Origin: a virus
Strand: one strand, 5' to 3'
IMG/VR virus record: IMGVR_UViG_3300025093_000012
Location: 48,838-112,837 of that record
Length of the DNA: 64,000 nt
Shown here piece after piece: positions 1 through 10,440 of this stretch. Every line of letters begins with the position of its first letter. Position 1 is the first letter of the stretch. Position numbers and translations under genes: made by a program. A model generated the notes under the pieces. It was not told where the DNA came from. It made no database searches and saw nothing but the letters and a program-made list of their open reading frames with translations.

Positions 1-3000
1 GTGTTTCTATGTCTTCAAAAGTCATAAGACTAATGTGGTTCACCTTATGGTTTACACCAAGACCTGATTTTATGTTACCTGCTGAATCATATACATATGG
101 AGCAGCAATAAGACTTTGTGCACTTGGTCCTGCAGCATTTAATGCCTTTGCTCTTTTAATTTCATCTACAGAATTCTTAAAAAGCATAGATGGATCTTGC
201 AATAGTATTTGCTTAAATAAAGTTCTATTCAACCACTCATTGTAGAAGATCTGTTTTAAATTATGATTATCAGGATTATTAGCAATAAGGTTAAGTCTCT
301 CTGCAGACTTCTTAGTTATCTTATTGTTTGTTCCAGTGCTAGTTGCTAATGTTCCTGTAATTCTTTTATCAACGGAGTCTAAGGTTTTGTTATTCTGCAG
401 TATTGTTAAATGCTCATTAAACTCTTGTTCTAGTCTTTCTTTAATTAGATCTCTAACTGAGATTCCTAATTCAGCCTCTATCTCAGCTTTTGTTTTATCA
501 TAATCAAAGTTAGGATCTTCATTTGCTGCTTTCTCAAACATCTCAATGACTTGATCATTAACATCTTTTTGTTCAAAATCTACTTCTTCTGTCACCTCAG
601 TAACACCAAGAGCATCAAACATTTGCTGCTCTACAGAATTCATTTTTCTTAATGTAGCAATGTCAAATGTTTGCTTTCCTTGCAACCATTGTTTTATTGC
701 TCCAGTTCTTACAAAATATTGCGTATCTCCAAGATACAGCATATTGTTATTCTGTTTTGTCTTTGTCTGGCTTATGTCACCACCTAATAAAGCAAGGAGC
801 TCTTCAATAGAATAATTCTCTGAACTTTGAACACCTTGATATTCAATCATATATTTTTCAGAACTTAATTCATTAGACTTTCCTGTTGTATAGATAGATC
901 CTACTACTTGTCTACTTCTATTTAAATCTAATCTTTGTACCTGATCATTACTAAGAATAAAAAGTTGACTCTCATCTTCCTTTCTATTTTCTAAAGTTTT
1001 TCTTGCTTCTGCATTAAGAGCTAAGCCTTGATTTTCTCCTAATGAATTTAATTTAGTAACTCTAGTTTTACTTTTACTAAGTAAGTTTCTACCGTTATAA
1101 AATTTAAATGCTCTACCAGAAGCACTATCATTATACCCAAAAACTTCATCCTCTGTAAACCCTTCTTTCTCAAACTTCTCACGGTTTATTCTTTCTGTTT
1201 CAGTTCTAATTACAGCATCTTCAAAACGTTCAACTGTTTCATCTGTAAGTTCTGACTTACCATTTTTAAGTGCTACTGTCATAAGTACAGGAAGAGGAAC
1301 AAAGTCTGCTGTATTAGATTCTGATATTACAGTTATGTTCTGCAATGATGTTGCATACGGAACTCTTTTACCATTTTCATCTAAATGGTATCTTTCTTTT
1401 AATTCACCAGTGGAATTATTATAGTCAGATAAGTATAAGTTAATTGCCAATGCTTGGAACTCAGCTCCTGAAACATCCCCAAAGGTTTTATTATTTTTAT
1501 TATCCTTTAGTTTATTGTTAGCTTTAAAATTACCATTCTCATCTGCTTCTAGATTAGTATACTTAACACCACCCATTCTAGATATTCTAAGCTTACCACT
1601 AACCACCAAGTCTCTAAATCTAGGATCAGTCAACATAAACTGTTTAGTTAAGAATGGATTATCTAACAATTCATCCATTGCATCTTCTGAGTTCAGTTCT
1701 GCTACTTTCTCTAAATTGTATGTAGGCATCTGATGTGCATAGATCAACTTACCTTCAGCATTTCTAAATACTGTAGCACCAACAGTGCTATCAAAAACAG
1801 CATTTAGTTGTGCAAGCTTCTTAATTCTAAACTTAACATCAGTACCAGTCTCTTGACCTGTTGAAGTATCTTCAGTTACATCTTCTTCTATTTGATCATA
1901 GTAAAGATTTGCTTTTACTCTACCATCTTCAGTTCTACCATGTAAGCTTATTGCAACTCCTATCTCTTGAACATCTTCTAAATTAAATGTAGGTGTAGGT
2001 ACTGATGAAGCATACAATTTCATAAATGTATTCTGATCATCATTCTTATTTGTTACACCATTATTTAGAATTATAAACTTAACTGTTAAAGCAGTAACAT
2101 CTATACCAACTTTGTTAAACAGATCAGAAGATATTTCTCTTGCTGCTTTGTCTAATACTGCTGAGTCAATCTGATCTTTACCAGCTAAAAACTCTATTCT
2201 TTCAAATACAGCCTGTGCACTATTTCTTAATCCTTCTTTATCAGTTAGACCGTCTACTAATGTAGCATAGTGGTCTTGCCAATTATCAATCTGTGTAGAA
2301 GCATCATCTCTACTAGTTGCTTTAAATATATTTACAAGCTTTGCATTCTGATCTACCTCTAATTGATAGTAATCAGATCTTAACTGTGTAAATCCTTTTA
2401 ATACAGCCTGGAAGAATCCTTGACTTCTAACCTGGTCAACATTGTAGTTACCATTTAATAGCTGCTCTAATGTATACTCTGATAAATTAAACTTTGCAAA
2501 TAGATCACCTATAACTGCTCTAGTATCATCATTTTGATTTTCAAAATACTTTAATCTTGCAAGCATTTGATTAGGATCTGTAATCCCAGCCAAAGCTTTC
2601 ATAAATGTATTATAAGTATTTACATAGTTTACTGGTGCTAATGTTTGTTTACCAGTCAATGGATCTATAACACTTTTTAATCTAGTAGCAAAGAATACAC
2701 GGATACCCTTACTTACAGATTTAAACCCACCTATCTCATTTGCAGAAGCTTCAAAGTCCTCATCATTCTTAAGTGATGCATCAAGAGCTAGTGCGTTTCT
2801 ATCTAATACAACTTGTTGATCTTCAATTTGTGTATCAAATAAATTCAATAAATCAGATACAGATTTTCTTACATCATCTTTATATGTACGTAAACCTTCA
2901 TATCTTTCTTCCAACTGATCTGAGTAGTCAAAGAAGTTTTCATCTTCTGCATAATATAAATTACCCTCTTCATCAGTTCGTGCAGGATCTTGTTCTTCTA

Positions 3001-6000
3001 TGTACTCATCAATAACTCTATCTAAAAGTTCTTTTGGATTATACTTACCATTAAAATCATTTGCTTTTGTAAGCTTTTCCTGAGCTCTAAAGAAGTTTGC
3101 AGTAATAGAACCAACTATTGTTTCTGTTTCTTGCTGAGTAAAGTAGTTATTGATATAATATATCTCAGTGTCATCTGTTCTACCAATTAATCTAGAAGAT
3201 GGAATAGGATCTCCTTTACGTATAGCAAAAGCAATATTACTTGGTGCACCTGTTTGTTCAAGAATAGTTGAATCAGTTATAGCTGATTCTGTAAATCTAT
3301 TTTTCTGTATAGGTGCTGCCTTATACTTACCTGTGTTAATGTCATTAAATAATCCTTGTAAGTCACCTTTGCTATATGATAAGAAGATGCTCTTAATAAA
3401 GTCAATAAGTCTTTGGAAAAAACTCTTAACCTCTGTATCAACTTTACTACTTCTTGGATTTATTTTAAATAGTTCAAACTGATCTGCCAAGTACTCTTCA
3501 AAAATTGTACTATCAAGAGTCTTATTATCCATATCAGCATATGTCTGAGACAAAGTTTTCATATAAGCTCTTGCCTCTGCCATGGTTTTCACAAAGACAC
3601 CAGACTCAATCTCATATCCTTTTGAAGTCTTCATTAGAGATCTTACATTATCTCTAGCTATACCTAAGAATTTAGTAATCTCTGCTTCACTAAGCATCAT
3701 TCTAAATACAGCGTGAAATGCTTCATGGTATCTAAAACCTGTTTCTTTACCAACATATAGACTACCTGATAATGCCTCTATACCTTTAGATACTTTACCT
3801 AGTTCTATAACAAAGGCTCCTAATGTAATCCCATTACTAATAAGCCTTCTACCTAAGTCTTCTATATCCTTTATTTGAATGTATTCAGGAAGGTTGTCAT
3901 TAGCCCACTTGATAAACTCATTAATTTCTTCAACATTTCTACCATCAAACTTGTCACTTACTATTTTACCAATAAGTTTTTCTTTTAAAGACTTAATCTC
4001 TTTCTCAAGCTTCTGCACCTCTTCAGAGTTTTTAACTGCATTAAGTGCTTGTAGATTATACTGTCCTTTTGTTTGTCCAGGGTTAGCTTCTTTAAACTCT
4101 TTTATAAATTGATTACGTAAGGATACTCTTAAAGCTTTTAACTCTATTTCTTTTTCTGCAATAAGTGAGGCTAAGTCTTGATTATTATATTCAGCTTGTA
4201 ACCCGTCCTCATCTTTTTGTGTTGCAGCTTCTATTGTGGAATTATCCGTAGCTAGTGCTAGATCAACACCACTTGATAGTTTATATGCTTCAGCAACATC
4301 TTTTTCTATTTGTGATAATGAATCATATCCATCACTGATTATCTTTTTTCTAATATCTTCAATAATCTCTTCAGGAATATTTTCAAAATTATTTTCAAAG
4401 AGTTCATTATATACTTCTTGATTTAATGATATAGGTCCTCCTTCAACTGTATCCTCTGCTTTTGCAACATCTCCTTCTGGAGAAGAACTTTCATACTTAT
4501 TGATAGAGTTCATCTCATTCTTAATAGCATCCTCATTTGTATAGTTAAGGTCTGCAGCTAAGCCCCATTTTAACTCTGGTATTATATTAGCTGATAATCC
4601 TATTCCTTGTAACTCAGATACATTAGATAAGTTTCTTGGTAAGTTAGGTACAAAACTTTGATCATTAAGTTTAATTTTTATACCTGCCTCTTTTGCTTGC
4701 GGGCTATTTTTTATTTTATTATTTATAGCAGTAGCAAAATCAGAAAGAGTTCTTATCTCTGCAAAGTCTGGTGCATTTAAAAATACACTCACTGATTCAC
4801 CTTGCTTGTTTTTTACAGTAACTTCAAAACCACCTCTTTTATTAAACCTCATAAAGACATTTAATCCAGGTTGGCTAGTTTGCACATAAAATATGTCAGC
4901 TATCTTATCAGTGGCTTGATCTCCTAATGTTTCAGGATCAAACTTATCAGTCTTAGTTTTAAACTCACCCTTATCATCAGTTACATTATCTAATAACTCC
5001 TGTTGAGTTTCTTTTATATTAGTTACTACTTCTACACCAGCTTCTTTAGAAAGAGCATCCAGTTTAATTTCAAAGTATGAAATAGTACCATTTGGTAATG
5101 TAACAAACTGTACATATCTACCCATCCCTAATGCTGGTATAGTATCAAACCCATCCCTTCTTAACTGTTCTGCAATAGCTGCGGTTATAGCTTGATCTGT
5201 TACAGACCCAGGTTCTAAATTATCAGTGGGTACTTTTTTAGATATTCTTACACCTCTCTTATCCTTTCTAGTATCATATATAATTGTATACTCTTCACCG
5301 TTGTATGTAAAGGTATTTGATTCTAAATCTTCATATGCCGTAGTTGCAGTCTGTCCACCTTTAAGAACTGGATTACCGTTAGCATTAACTCTCCAACCAT
5401 TGTAACCAGGTGTTATATTAAGTTCTATGTTTTCAAGATCATTAATACCAAAAAATAAAGTAGGTGTACTACCAAGTTTAGATTTAAGTTCTTCTGTAAT
5501 TAATTTAGCTTTTGAATAGTTTCTTCTAACTGATGCAGCTAACTCTTCTGCAGACTGACCTTTGTTCTTTATAAATAATCTTTCTGCTTGCTCTGCAGTA
5601 ATTTTTGTAGCATCAATTGTACTACCATCTACATCTAACAATAATGTTTGATCTATACCTGCCATAATACCTAATGGCTTTCCGTCAGACATAATTGTGA
5701 TTTGGTATTTATTTACACCATATGCTAATAAAGGATTAGCAGCAAAACCTTCATTTACATTATAGGGTTTTACCTTACCAGCTTCAATATCTTTTATTTG
5801 CTGATCATAATTAGGGTTTAACTCAACAAGCAATTCAAGATCTTTAATTTGTGTTGGAGTTAACTCTCTAAGTTTCTTTTCAAAGTCTTCTTTATTGCTT
5901 AAATCTAAATCATCGTATTTACCATGTAATAAAAATCCAGGCATAACTTTAGCACCATTAAAACCATATATAGTTAACGGATAAAACTGTGAAATTTTAG

Positions 6001-9000
6001 TTACTAGTGTACCTACTAAATTAACAGAAGCATCATCAACTCTTTGGAAACCTTGTGCTTCCCATTGCTTCACAGTATAGAACTTCTCTTTTTTAGGTGT
6101 ATTCTTGCTTTGTTCAGCATCAAGCGGCTCTAAGTAAATATTCTTAAACGTAGAAACCATTTTATTAGAAGACTTAACCAGATATTTATTACCTACTGAA
6201 TCTACCACAATATCACCACTCTTCAAAAATTGCCCAGCAAACTTAAATGTTTCATTCTTGGGCATATTGTTTTGGTAATACTTATAAGCTTTCTTAGCTC
6301 TCTTAAATGCATCTTTACCTGTATAACCAAGTTGAATGTATTTACCATTTGGATCTATACTACCAAACTTATCATATAGGTTGTTACCTTTACCGTCTAC
6401 AATTGTATACACTACTTCAGTTTGACCATTGTCATCTACTGTAGTAGTCTTTAGAAGATTGATTCCCATTACATCATCAGAGGCCACAACTTCTTCAGTG
6501 GCATCTAACTTATCTTTTGGTAATGTACCTTTCCCTGCAAACTCAGGAGATACATCAGAATAATCTACATCTAAACGTGTTAAAAGACCATTAGTTCCAA
6601 CTAAGAGTGGGTTACGTGCATTTGCTTTTAACCATTCATCCATTGTAGGATACTCTGTCTTATCTATAGAGTCATCATTCTTATAGAACTCATTCAGCTC
6701 ATACCTTGCTTGTAGTATATTCTTACCACCTTTCTTTGATGCTAACCACTTGTTCTTATCTAAAAATGGTCCATCTGTAACACTGTATGTAGCTTTATAC
6801 TGCTGATAAAGTTTATCAAGTATCTCTTGTGTGTTCTTATCTGAGTTATAAAACTGTTGGTACTTACTTCTACCTACAATACTTTCAAAATCAGGTGTTG
6901 CACCTTCTTCTGTTTCTTGCTGGCTTTCAGCTTGTGTTTCTTGTCTTTGTGCATCTACACTTTCTGCTGTTTCTACACTCTGTGATTTCTGTAAGTCAGA
7001 TATTCTACTTTGTATTCTCTTAAATAATACTGGATCACTTTGAGCAGTAATCTTTCCTTCAGCACTATAGTAGTTAGTAGGTATAATACCTCTTTCTAAA
7101 AATGCAATTGTCTCATCAGGATCAGGCTGCACACCTTCTTCTTCAGATAAAGTCTGTAACCACTGAATACGTATCTTTTTATCTTGGTATCTCTTTAATT
7201 TTAAAGTTTGATTATTCTTATCCGTGTACTTCTCATACACTTCTTTCATTACACCAGAGATTCTCTCAATGTACTCATCCATATATTCAGGATTCATAAG
7301 AGTCATGTGAGCTCTATAATAATCTCCAGCTCTACCTTTCAGATAACCGTAGTCAATAATATCTACTAAAACACTCTTAAGATCTTTACCTTTTAAAGTA
7401 TCTCCTTTTGCATCAGCTAAGAATGCTATATAATCTATAAATGCTTGCTGTAATCCAGAAGACTTAATCTTTCTTCTATCAAATCTACCTATTCTTCTAG
7501 TTTTACCAACACCGTCCTTAGTTCCAAATATAGGTCTACCTTCTTCATCAAGAGCTACAATATCTTGAAACTCAATTCCTTCACTTACAATAGCATATTC
7601 AGGATTAGTTAGTATATCACTTAAGACAGTTAAGAGTTCTAACTTTTTCTTTTTAAACTCAATCTGTTCTTTCTCTTCTTTTGTCTTTCCTTCCTTCTTA
7701 ACCTCTTCCTCTAACAAACCTAACTCTTTTACAAGTTTAGTTGGATCAGTTAAAATATCTATATCTAAAGCTGTAAGAGATTCTAATGCTTCTTGGTTTC
7801 CAAGTTTGGTAAAGATTTCATTAGATCTTATAAGAGATGTTTCAAAAGTATTCTTAGTATATAAAGCCATTTCTCTTGCATGCTTAAATGCAACAGACTT
7901 TAATACTTCCTGCTGATACTCTCTTGTGCCTTTTTCAAACTTATCAGGCCTATATGGGTTTATAAACTCTTCATTAAACTCATCATAGTTTTTCTCAACC
8001 TCATTTGCTCTATCCTCAAACTTATCTAATCTTTTTCTTAATGTAGATGCAGAAGATCTATTGTCTGGAAATGCTTCTTTTAAAGCCTTATCATCCATCT
8101 TCTTCATGTCTTGGATGTAGTCTTTAAATATTCCCATTCTTCCTGTAGCAAGTACAGTATTTAAATGAGAGAAGATTGCTGCATCAGCTGCATCATAATA
8201 ACTTAAAATATCTCCAGCATCTGCTGCTGCAAACATTGTTTGATTATATGCTTTTTGAGTAAGTAGGTTTATTCTATCAGGATTAAAAAACTTATCTGGA
8301 TCAGCATACACATTATTAAGTTGTTCTACAGCATTAGCAATAACTTTTTCTTTATTATCTACAAACTCCTGCCACTGCCCATCCTTCATTATTTTACTCT
8401 TACCCCATCTAAATATATTTGGAACACTGTCCATCATAAATTTCTGAGGGCCTTGAACTAAACCACCCATAAGGAATCCAGACATAAACACTTTAAATCC
8501 TTCACCACTCATTTGTGATCCCATACCTCTACTTACAGCATCCATAATATCTAATGACGGATTTCTTTGTAATGTATCTGTACCTAAGAAAGTTCTTCTA
8601 GCATTATTATAGTTCTCTGTCATTTCTGCTAACTGCATATCAATATCAGCTGATAGATCTAAACTATATAAACCATCGTAGTATGATCTAATTCCAGCAG
8701 ATGATGCTTCTTGAGCTAATTCTTGAAAACCTTCAGCAAAATTTGCTACAGAATATTTTAAACCAGTTGCAGCTAAATGTTTCATAGAACCTCTAGCACC
8801 AGCTTTATACATTCTTCTAAATGTCTCTCCTATAATCCACTCCTTCCCTAAATCACTAAAAGGCTTTTTACCAGCCTTAGTTCCACCAAAGAATATTCTA
8901 CCAAATCTACTGTCTAGTGCATCATCCATTACCCTACCTAAAGGTCTAAAACCTCTCATAGCTGGACCAAGAACTAACTTATTAGATAAGTAAATGATTG

Positions 9001-10429
9001 GTAAGTTTATCATCTGATTAGTAAATGCAGCTTGCCTTGCATCAGACGCAATCATATTCAGTTGCTCTTGTGTTGGAGCACTATTATTATTGTACTTGTA
9101 TATATCTTCATACAATGACATTCTTCTTTCAGCCTCAGTCATACCACCTTCCATCTTAGACTCTGACCACGCTAAGTTAACAGCTCTAATATCTCTATAG
9201 AATCCACCAAGATGAGCATTAGCTCTAGCTATGTTTGTCATGTTCTCTCCAGCTTTAGCTGCAGTTCTGACTTTATGAAAAGAATATAATGTTTCTGGTG
9301 TAAGAAATCTAGCCATACCAAGACCAAGCTTAGTACCACCACTTCTTACAGCAGTATAAAATGATTTAGCTGCATCAAAGTTTTTTAACTTACCCAGCAT
9401 TTTAGAACCAGCTGATGCATATGTTTTTACATCTGCTAATCTAGATAAAGCCTTCACAAATCTACCTGCATTATATGCAGTTCTTGTAGCTAATGCACCA
9501 GCTGTACCACCACCACTAAAGTATGTTGCTAAAGCTAATACAGCTTCTTCTACCATTATGTTAGAGACAATACCAAATGTATAAGCACTATTTACATATA
9601 AATCATTAAAGAATCCTCTTGTACCACCACTAGATGATCTACCAATTCTCATTGCATCATCCATTGCTTGTGCACCTTGCATATCAGATAGACTTGTTCT
9701 TCCTGAAAATGCATCAGCTATAGATCTATAACTAGAAGTAAATGCATCATCAAACATTGAAGAGAATGCAGCACGTGATCTAGTAAAGTTATCCCATTTA
9801 CTAGAATTAGTATTATAGTATGCATCATTATTAGCAAAAGGATGAAAACCTAAATCTTTAAATCTAGGATGATGGTAGTATCTATCCATCTCATACTTTC
9901 TACTATTGTAACTTACAGGATGTGTATATGCAGGAGTTGATGTAGGACTCTCTAAAGCAGAAGTTAAATTTTCACCTGATGCAAAAAATGCTTTTCTACC
10001 TGCTGCAGAATTTAAATTAAAGTTACCTGTATCAGCTTCAAAAGGATTAAATGCATCACCAGCATTTCCTGGATGTGCAGTATTCATATTACTATTAGGC
10101 AATTGAACTGCATATTTAGACATATCAACAGCATGCTGATCAATCATATCTCTAAACGGTTGATCATCAAATGCTGGTTGTGATGCAATTGCAATATCAA
10201 CAGCACCATTAAATGAACTATCATCAACCATTGCTACAGGATCAAACCTGTAAGGAATATCAATAGCTCCTGTTCCAGGACCAACAACATCTTCTGGAAA
10301 ATTATCAACTGCAATTTGATTTGCATCAACAGTTGACTCCATTGGCAAACTTACTTCAGGTGTATTGCTTAATGATGCATCTGGCGTAACATTTGGAGAT
10401 ACAGGTAAATTTTCATTTAATTCTGCCAT
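1..10429 (-). CDS. Giant virion-type protein, 3' end outside window, with a zincin site
   Basis: An uninterrupted frame of at least 3476 codons starts at an ATG and has not reached a stop where the window ends. The N-terminal 200 residues are polar and low in complexity. Residues about 270-480 hold hydrophobic and amphipathic stretches (for example NIMVEEAVLALATYFSGG) that could insert into a membrane. Residues 2235-2239 are HEAFH in the context RYHEAFHAVFRMML, an HExxH zinc-metallopeptidase (zincin) signature. Much of the rest is charged and helical. Giant ORFs in this place, downstream of the tail-tip gene, encode virion RNA polymerase and other ejected cargo in crAss-like phages. I saw no DxDxD polymerase motif in the part present, so polymerase identity is not shown. 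It follows the 1140-residue gene after 11 nt, so the two are probably co-transcribed. The product is most likely a virion protein delivered into the host. Confidence 0.85.
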   Translation of the reverse strand, partial: MAELNENLPVSPNVTPDASLSNTPEVSLPMESTVDANQIAVDNFPEDVVGPGTGAIDIPYRFDPVAMVDDSSFNGAVDIAIASQPAFDDQPFRDMIDQHAVDMSKYAVQLPNSNMNTAHPGNAGDAFNPFEADTGNFNLNSAAGRKAFFASGENLTSALESPTSTPAYTHPVSYNSRKYEMDRYYHHPRFKDLGFHPFANNDAYYNTNSSKWDNFTRSRAAFSSMFDDAFTSSYRSIADAFSGRTSLSDMQGAQAMDDAMRIGRSSSGGTRGFFNDLYVNSAYTFGIVSNIMVEEAVLALATYFSGGGTAGALATRTAYNAGRFVKALSRLADVKTYASAGSKMLGKLKNFDAAKSFYTAVRSGGTKLGLGMARFLTPETLYSFHKVRTAAKAGENMTNIARANAHLGGFYRDIRAVNLAWSESKMEGGMTEAERRMSLYEDIYKYNNNSAPTQEQLNMIASDARQAAFTNQMINLPIIYLSNKLVLGPAMRGFRPLGRVMDDALDSRFGRIFFGGTKAGKKPFSDLGKEWIIGETFRRMYKAGARGSMKHLAATGLKYSVANFAEGFQELAQEASSAGIRSYYDGLYSLDLSADIDMQLAEMTENYNNARRTFLGTDTLQRNPSLDIMDAVSRGMGSQMSGEGFKVFMSGFLMGGLVQGPQKFMMDSVPNIFRWGKSKIMKDGQWQEFVDNKEKVIANAVEQLNNVYADPDKFFNPDRINLLTQKAYNQTMFAAADAGDILSYYDAADAAIFSHLNTVLATGRMGIFKDYIQDMKKMDDKALKEAFPDNRSSASTLRKRLDKFEDRANEVEKNYDEFNEEFINPYRPDKFEKGTREYQQEVLKSVAFKHAREMALYTKNTFETSLIRSNEIFTKLGNQEALESLTALDIDILTDPTKLVKELGLLEEEVKKEGKTKEEKEQIEFKKKKLELLTVLSDILTNPEYAIVSEGIEFQDIVALDEEGRPIFGTKDGVGKTRRIGRFDRRKIKSSGLQQAFIDYIAFLADAKGDTLKGKDLKSVLVDIIDYGYLKGRAGDYYRAHMTLMNPEYMDEYIERISGVMKEVYEKYTDKNNQTLKLKRYQDKKIRIQWLQTLSEEEGVQPDPDETIAFLERGIIPTNYYSAEGKITAQSDPVLFKRIQSRISDLQKSQSVETAESVDAQRQETQAESQQETEEGATPDFESIVGRSKYQQFYNSDKNTQEILDKLYQQYKATYSVTDGPFLDKNKWLASKKGGKNILQARYELNEFYKNDDSIDKTEYPTMDEWLKANARNPLLVGTNGLLTRLDVDYSDVSPEFAGKGTLPKDKLDATEEVVASDDVMGINLLKTTTVDDNGQTEVVYTIVDGKGNNLYDKFGSIDPNGKYIQLGYTGKDAFKRAKKAYKYYQNNMPKNETFKFAGQFLKSGDIVVDSVGNKYLVKSSNKMVSTFKNIYLEPLDAEQSKNTPKKEKFYTVKQWEAQGFQRVDDASVNLVGTLVTKISQFYPLTIYGFNGAKVMPGFLLHGKYDDLDLSNKEDFEKKLRELTPTQIKDLELLVELNPNYDQQIKDIEAGKVKPYNVNEGFAANPLLAYGVNKYQITIMSDGKPLGIMAGIDQTLLLDVDGSTIDATKITAEQAERLFIKNKGQSAEELAASVRRNYSKAKLITEELKSKLGSTPTLFFGINDLENIELNITPGYNGWRVNANGNPVLKGGQTATTAYEDLESNTFTYNGEEYTIIYDTRKDKRGVRISKKVPTDNLEPGSVTDQAITAAIAEQLRRDGFDTIPALGMGRYVQFVTLPNGTISYFEIKLDALSKEAGVEVVTNIKETQQELLDNVTDDKGEFKTKTDKFDPETLGDQATDKIADIFYVQTSQPGLNVFMRFNKRGGFEVTVKNKQGESVSVFLNAPDFAEIRTLSDFATAINNKIKNSPQAKEAGIKIKLNDQSFVPNLPRNLSNVSELQGIGLSANIIPELKWGLAADLNYTNEDAIKNEMNSINKYESSSPEGDVAKAEDTVEGGPISLNQEVYNELFENNFENIPEEIIEDIRKKIISDGYDSLSQIEKDVAEAYKLSSGVDLALATDNSTIEAATQKDEDGLQAEYNNQDLASLIAEKEIELKALRVSLRNQFIKEFKEANPGQTKGQYNLQALNAVKNSEEVQKLEKEIKSLKEKLIGKIVSDKFDGRNVEEINEFIKWANDNLPEYIQIKDIEDLGRRLISNGITLGAFVIELGKVSKGIEALSGSLYVGKETGFRYHEAFHAVFRMMLSEAEITKFLGIARDNVRSLMKTSKGYEIESGVFVKTMAEARAYMKTLSQTYADMDNKTLDSTIFEEYLADQFELFKINPRSSKVDTEVKSFFQRLIDFIKSIFLSYSKGDLQGLFNDINTGKYKAAPIQKNRFTESAITDSTILEQTGAPSNIAFAIRKGDPIPSSRLIGRTDDTEIYYINNYFTQQETETIVGSITANFFRAQEKLTKANDFNGKYNPKELLDRVIDEYIEEQDPARTDEEGNLYYAEDENFFDYSDQLEERYEGLRTYKDDVRKSVSDLLNLFDTQIEDQQVVLDRNALALDASLKNDEDFEASANEIGGFKSVSKGIRVFFATRLKSVIDPLTGKQTLAPVNYVNTYNTFMKALAGITDPNQMLARLKYFENQNDDTRAVIGDLFAKFNLSEYTLEQLLNGNYNVDQVRSQGFFQAVLKGFTQLRSDYYQLEVDQNAKLVNIFKATSRDDASTQIDNWQDHYATLVDGLTDKEGLRNSAQAVFERIEFLAGKDQIDSAVLDKAAREISSDLFNKVGIDVTALTVKFIILNNGVTNKNDDQNTFMKLYASSVPTPTFNLEDVQEIGVAISLHGRTEDGRVKANLYYDQIEEDVTEDTSTGQETGTDVKFRIKKLAQLNAVFDSTVGATVFRNAEGKLIYAHQMPTYNLEKVAELNSEDAMDELLDNPFLTKQFMLTDPRFRDLVVSGKLRISRMGGVKYTNLEADENGNFKANNKLKDNKNNKTFGDVSGAEFQALAINLYLSDYNNSTGELKERYHLDENGKRVPYATSLQNITVISESNTADFVPLPVLMTVALKNGKSELTDETVERFEDAVIRTETERINREKFEKEGFTEDEVFGYNDSASGRAFKFYNGRNLLSKSKTRVTKLNSLGENQGLALNAEARKTLENRKEDESQLFILSNDQVQRLDLNRSRQVVGSIYTTGKSNELSSEKYMIEYQGVQSSENYSIEELLALLGGDISQTKTKQNNNMLYLGDTQYFVRTGAIKQWLQGKQTFDIATLRKMNSVEQQMFDALGVTEVTEEVDFEQKDVNDQVIEMFEKAANEDPNFDYDKTKAEIEAELGISVRDLIKERLEQEFNEHLTILQNNKTLDSVDKRITGTLATSTGTNNKITKKSAERLNLIANNPDNHNLKQIFYNEWLNRTLFKQILLQDPSMLFKNSVDEIKRAKALNAAGPSAQSLIAAPYVYDSAGNIKSGLGVNHKVNHISLMTFEDIET

Positions 10430-10440
10430 AGTATTATGTC

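Noticed and set aside
9-7299. Several plus-strand ORFs of 60-150 codons across the region
   Set aside because: They lie antisense within a single long minus-strand reading frame and have compositions typical of antisense shadows (runs of Leu, Ser, His, Tyr). None has a motif or a plausible start context.
1-10429. Virion RNA polymerase call for the giant partial protein
   Set aside because: Position fits, but no DxDxD-type catalytic motif was seen in the visible part. DIDIL and DVDGS segments do not match it.
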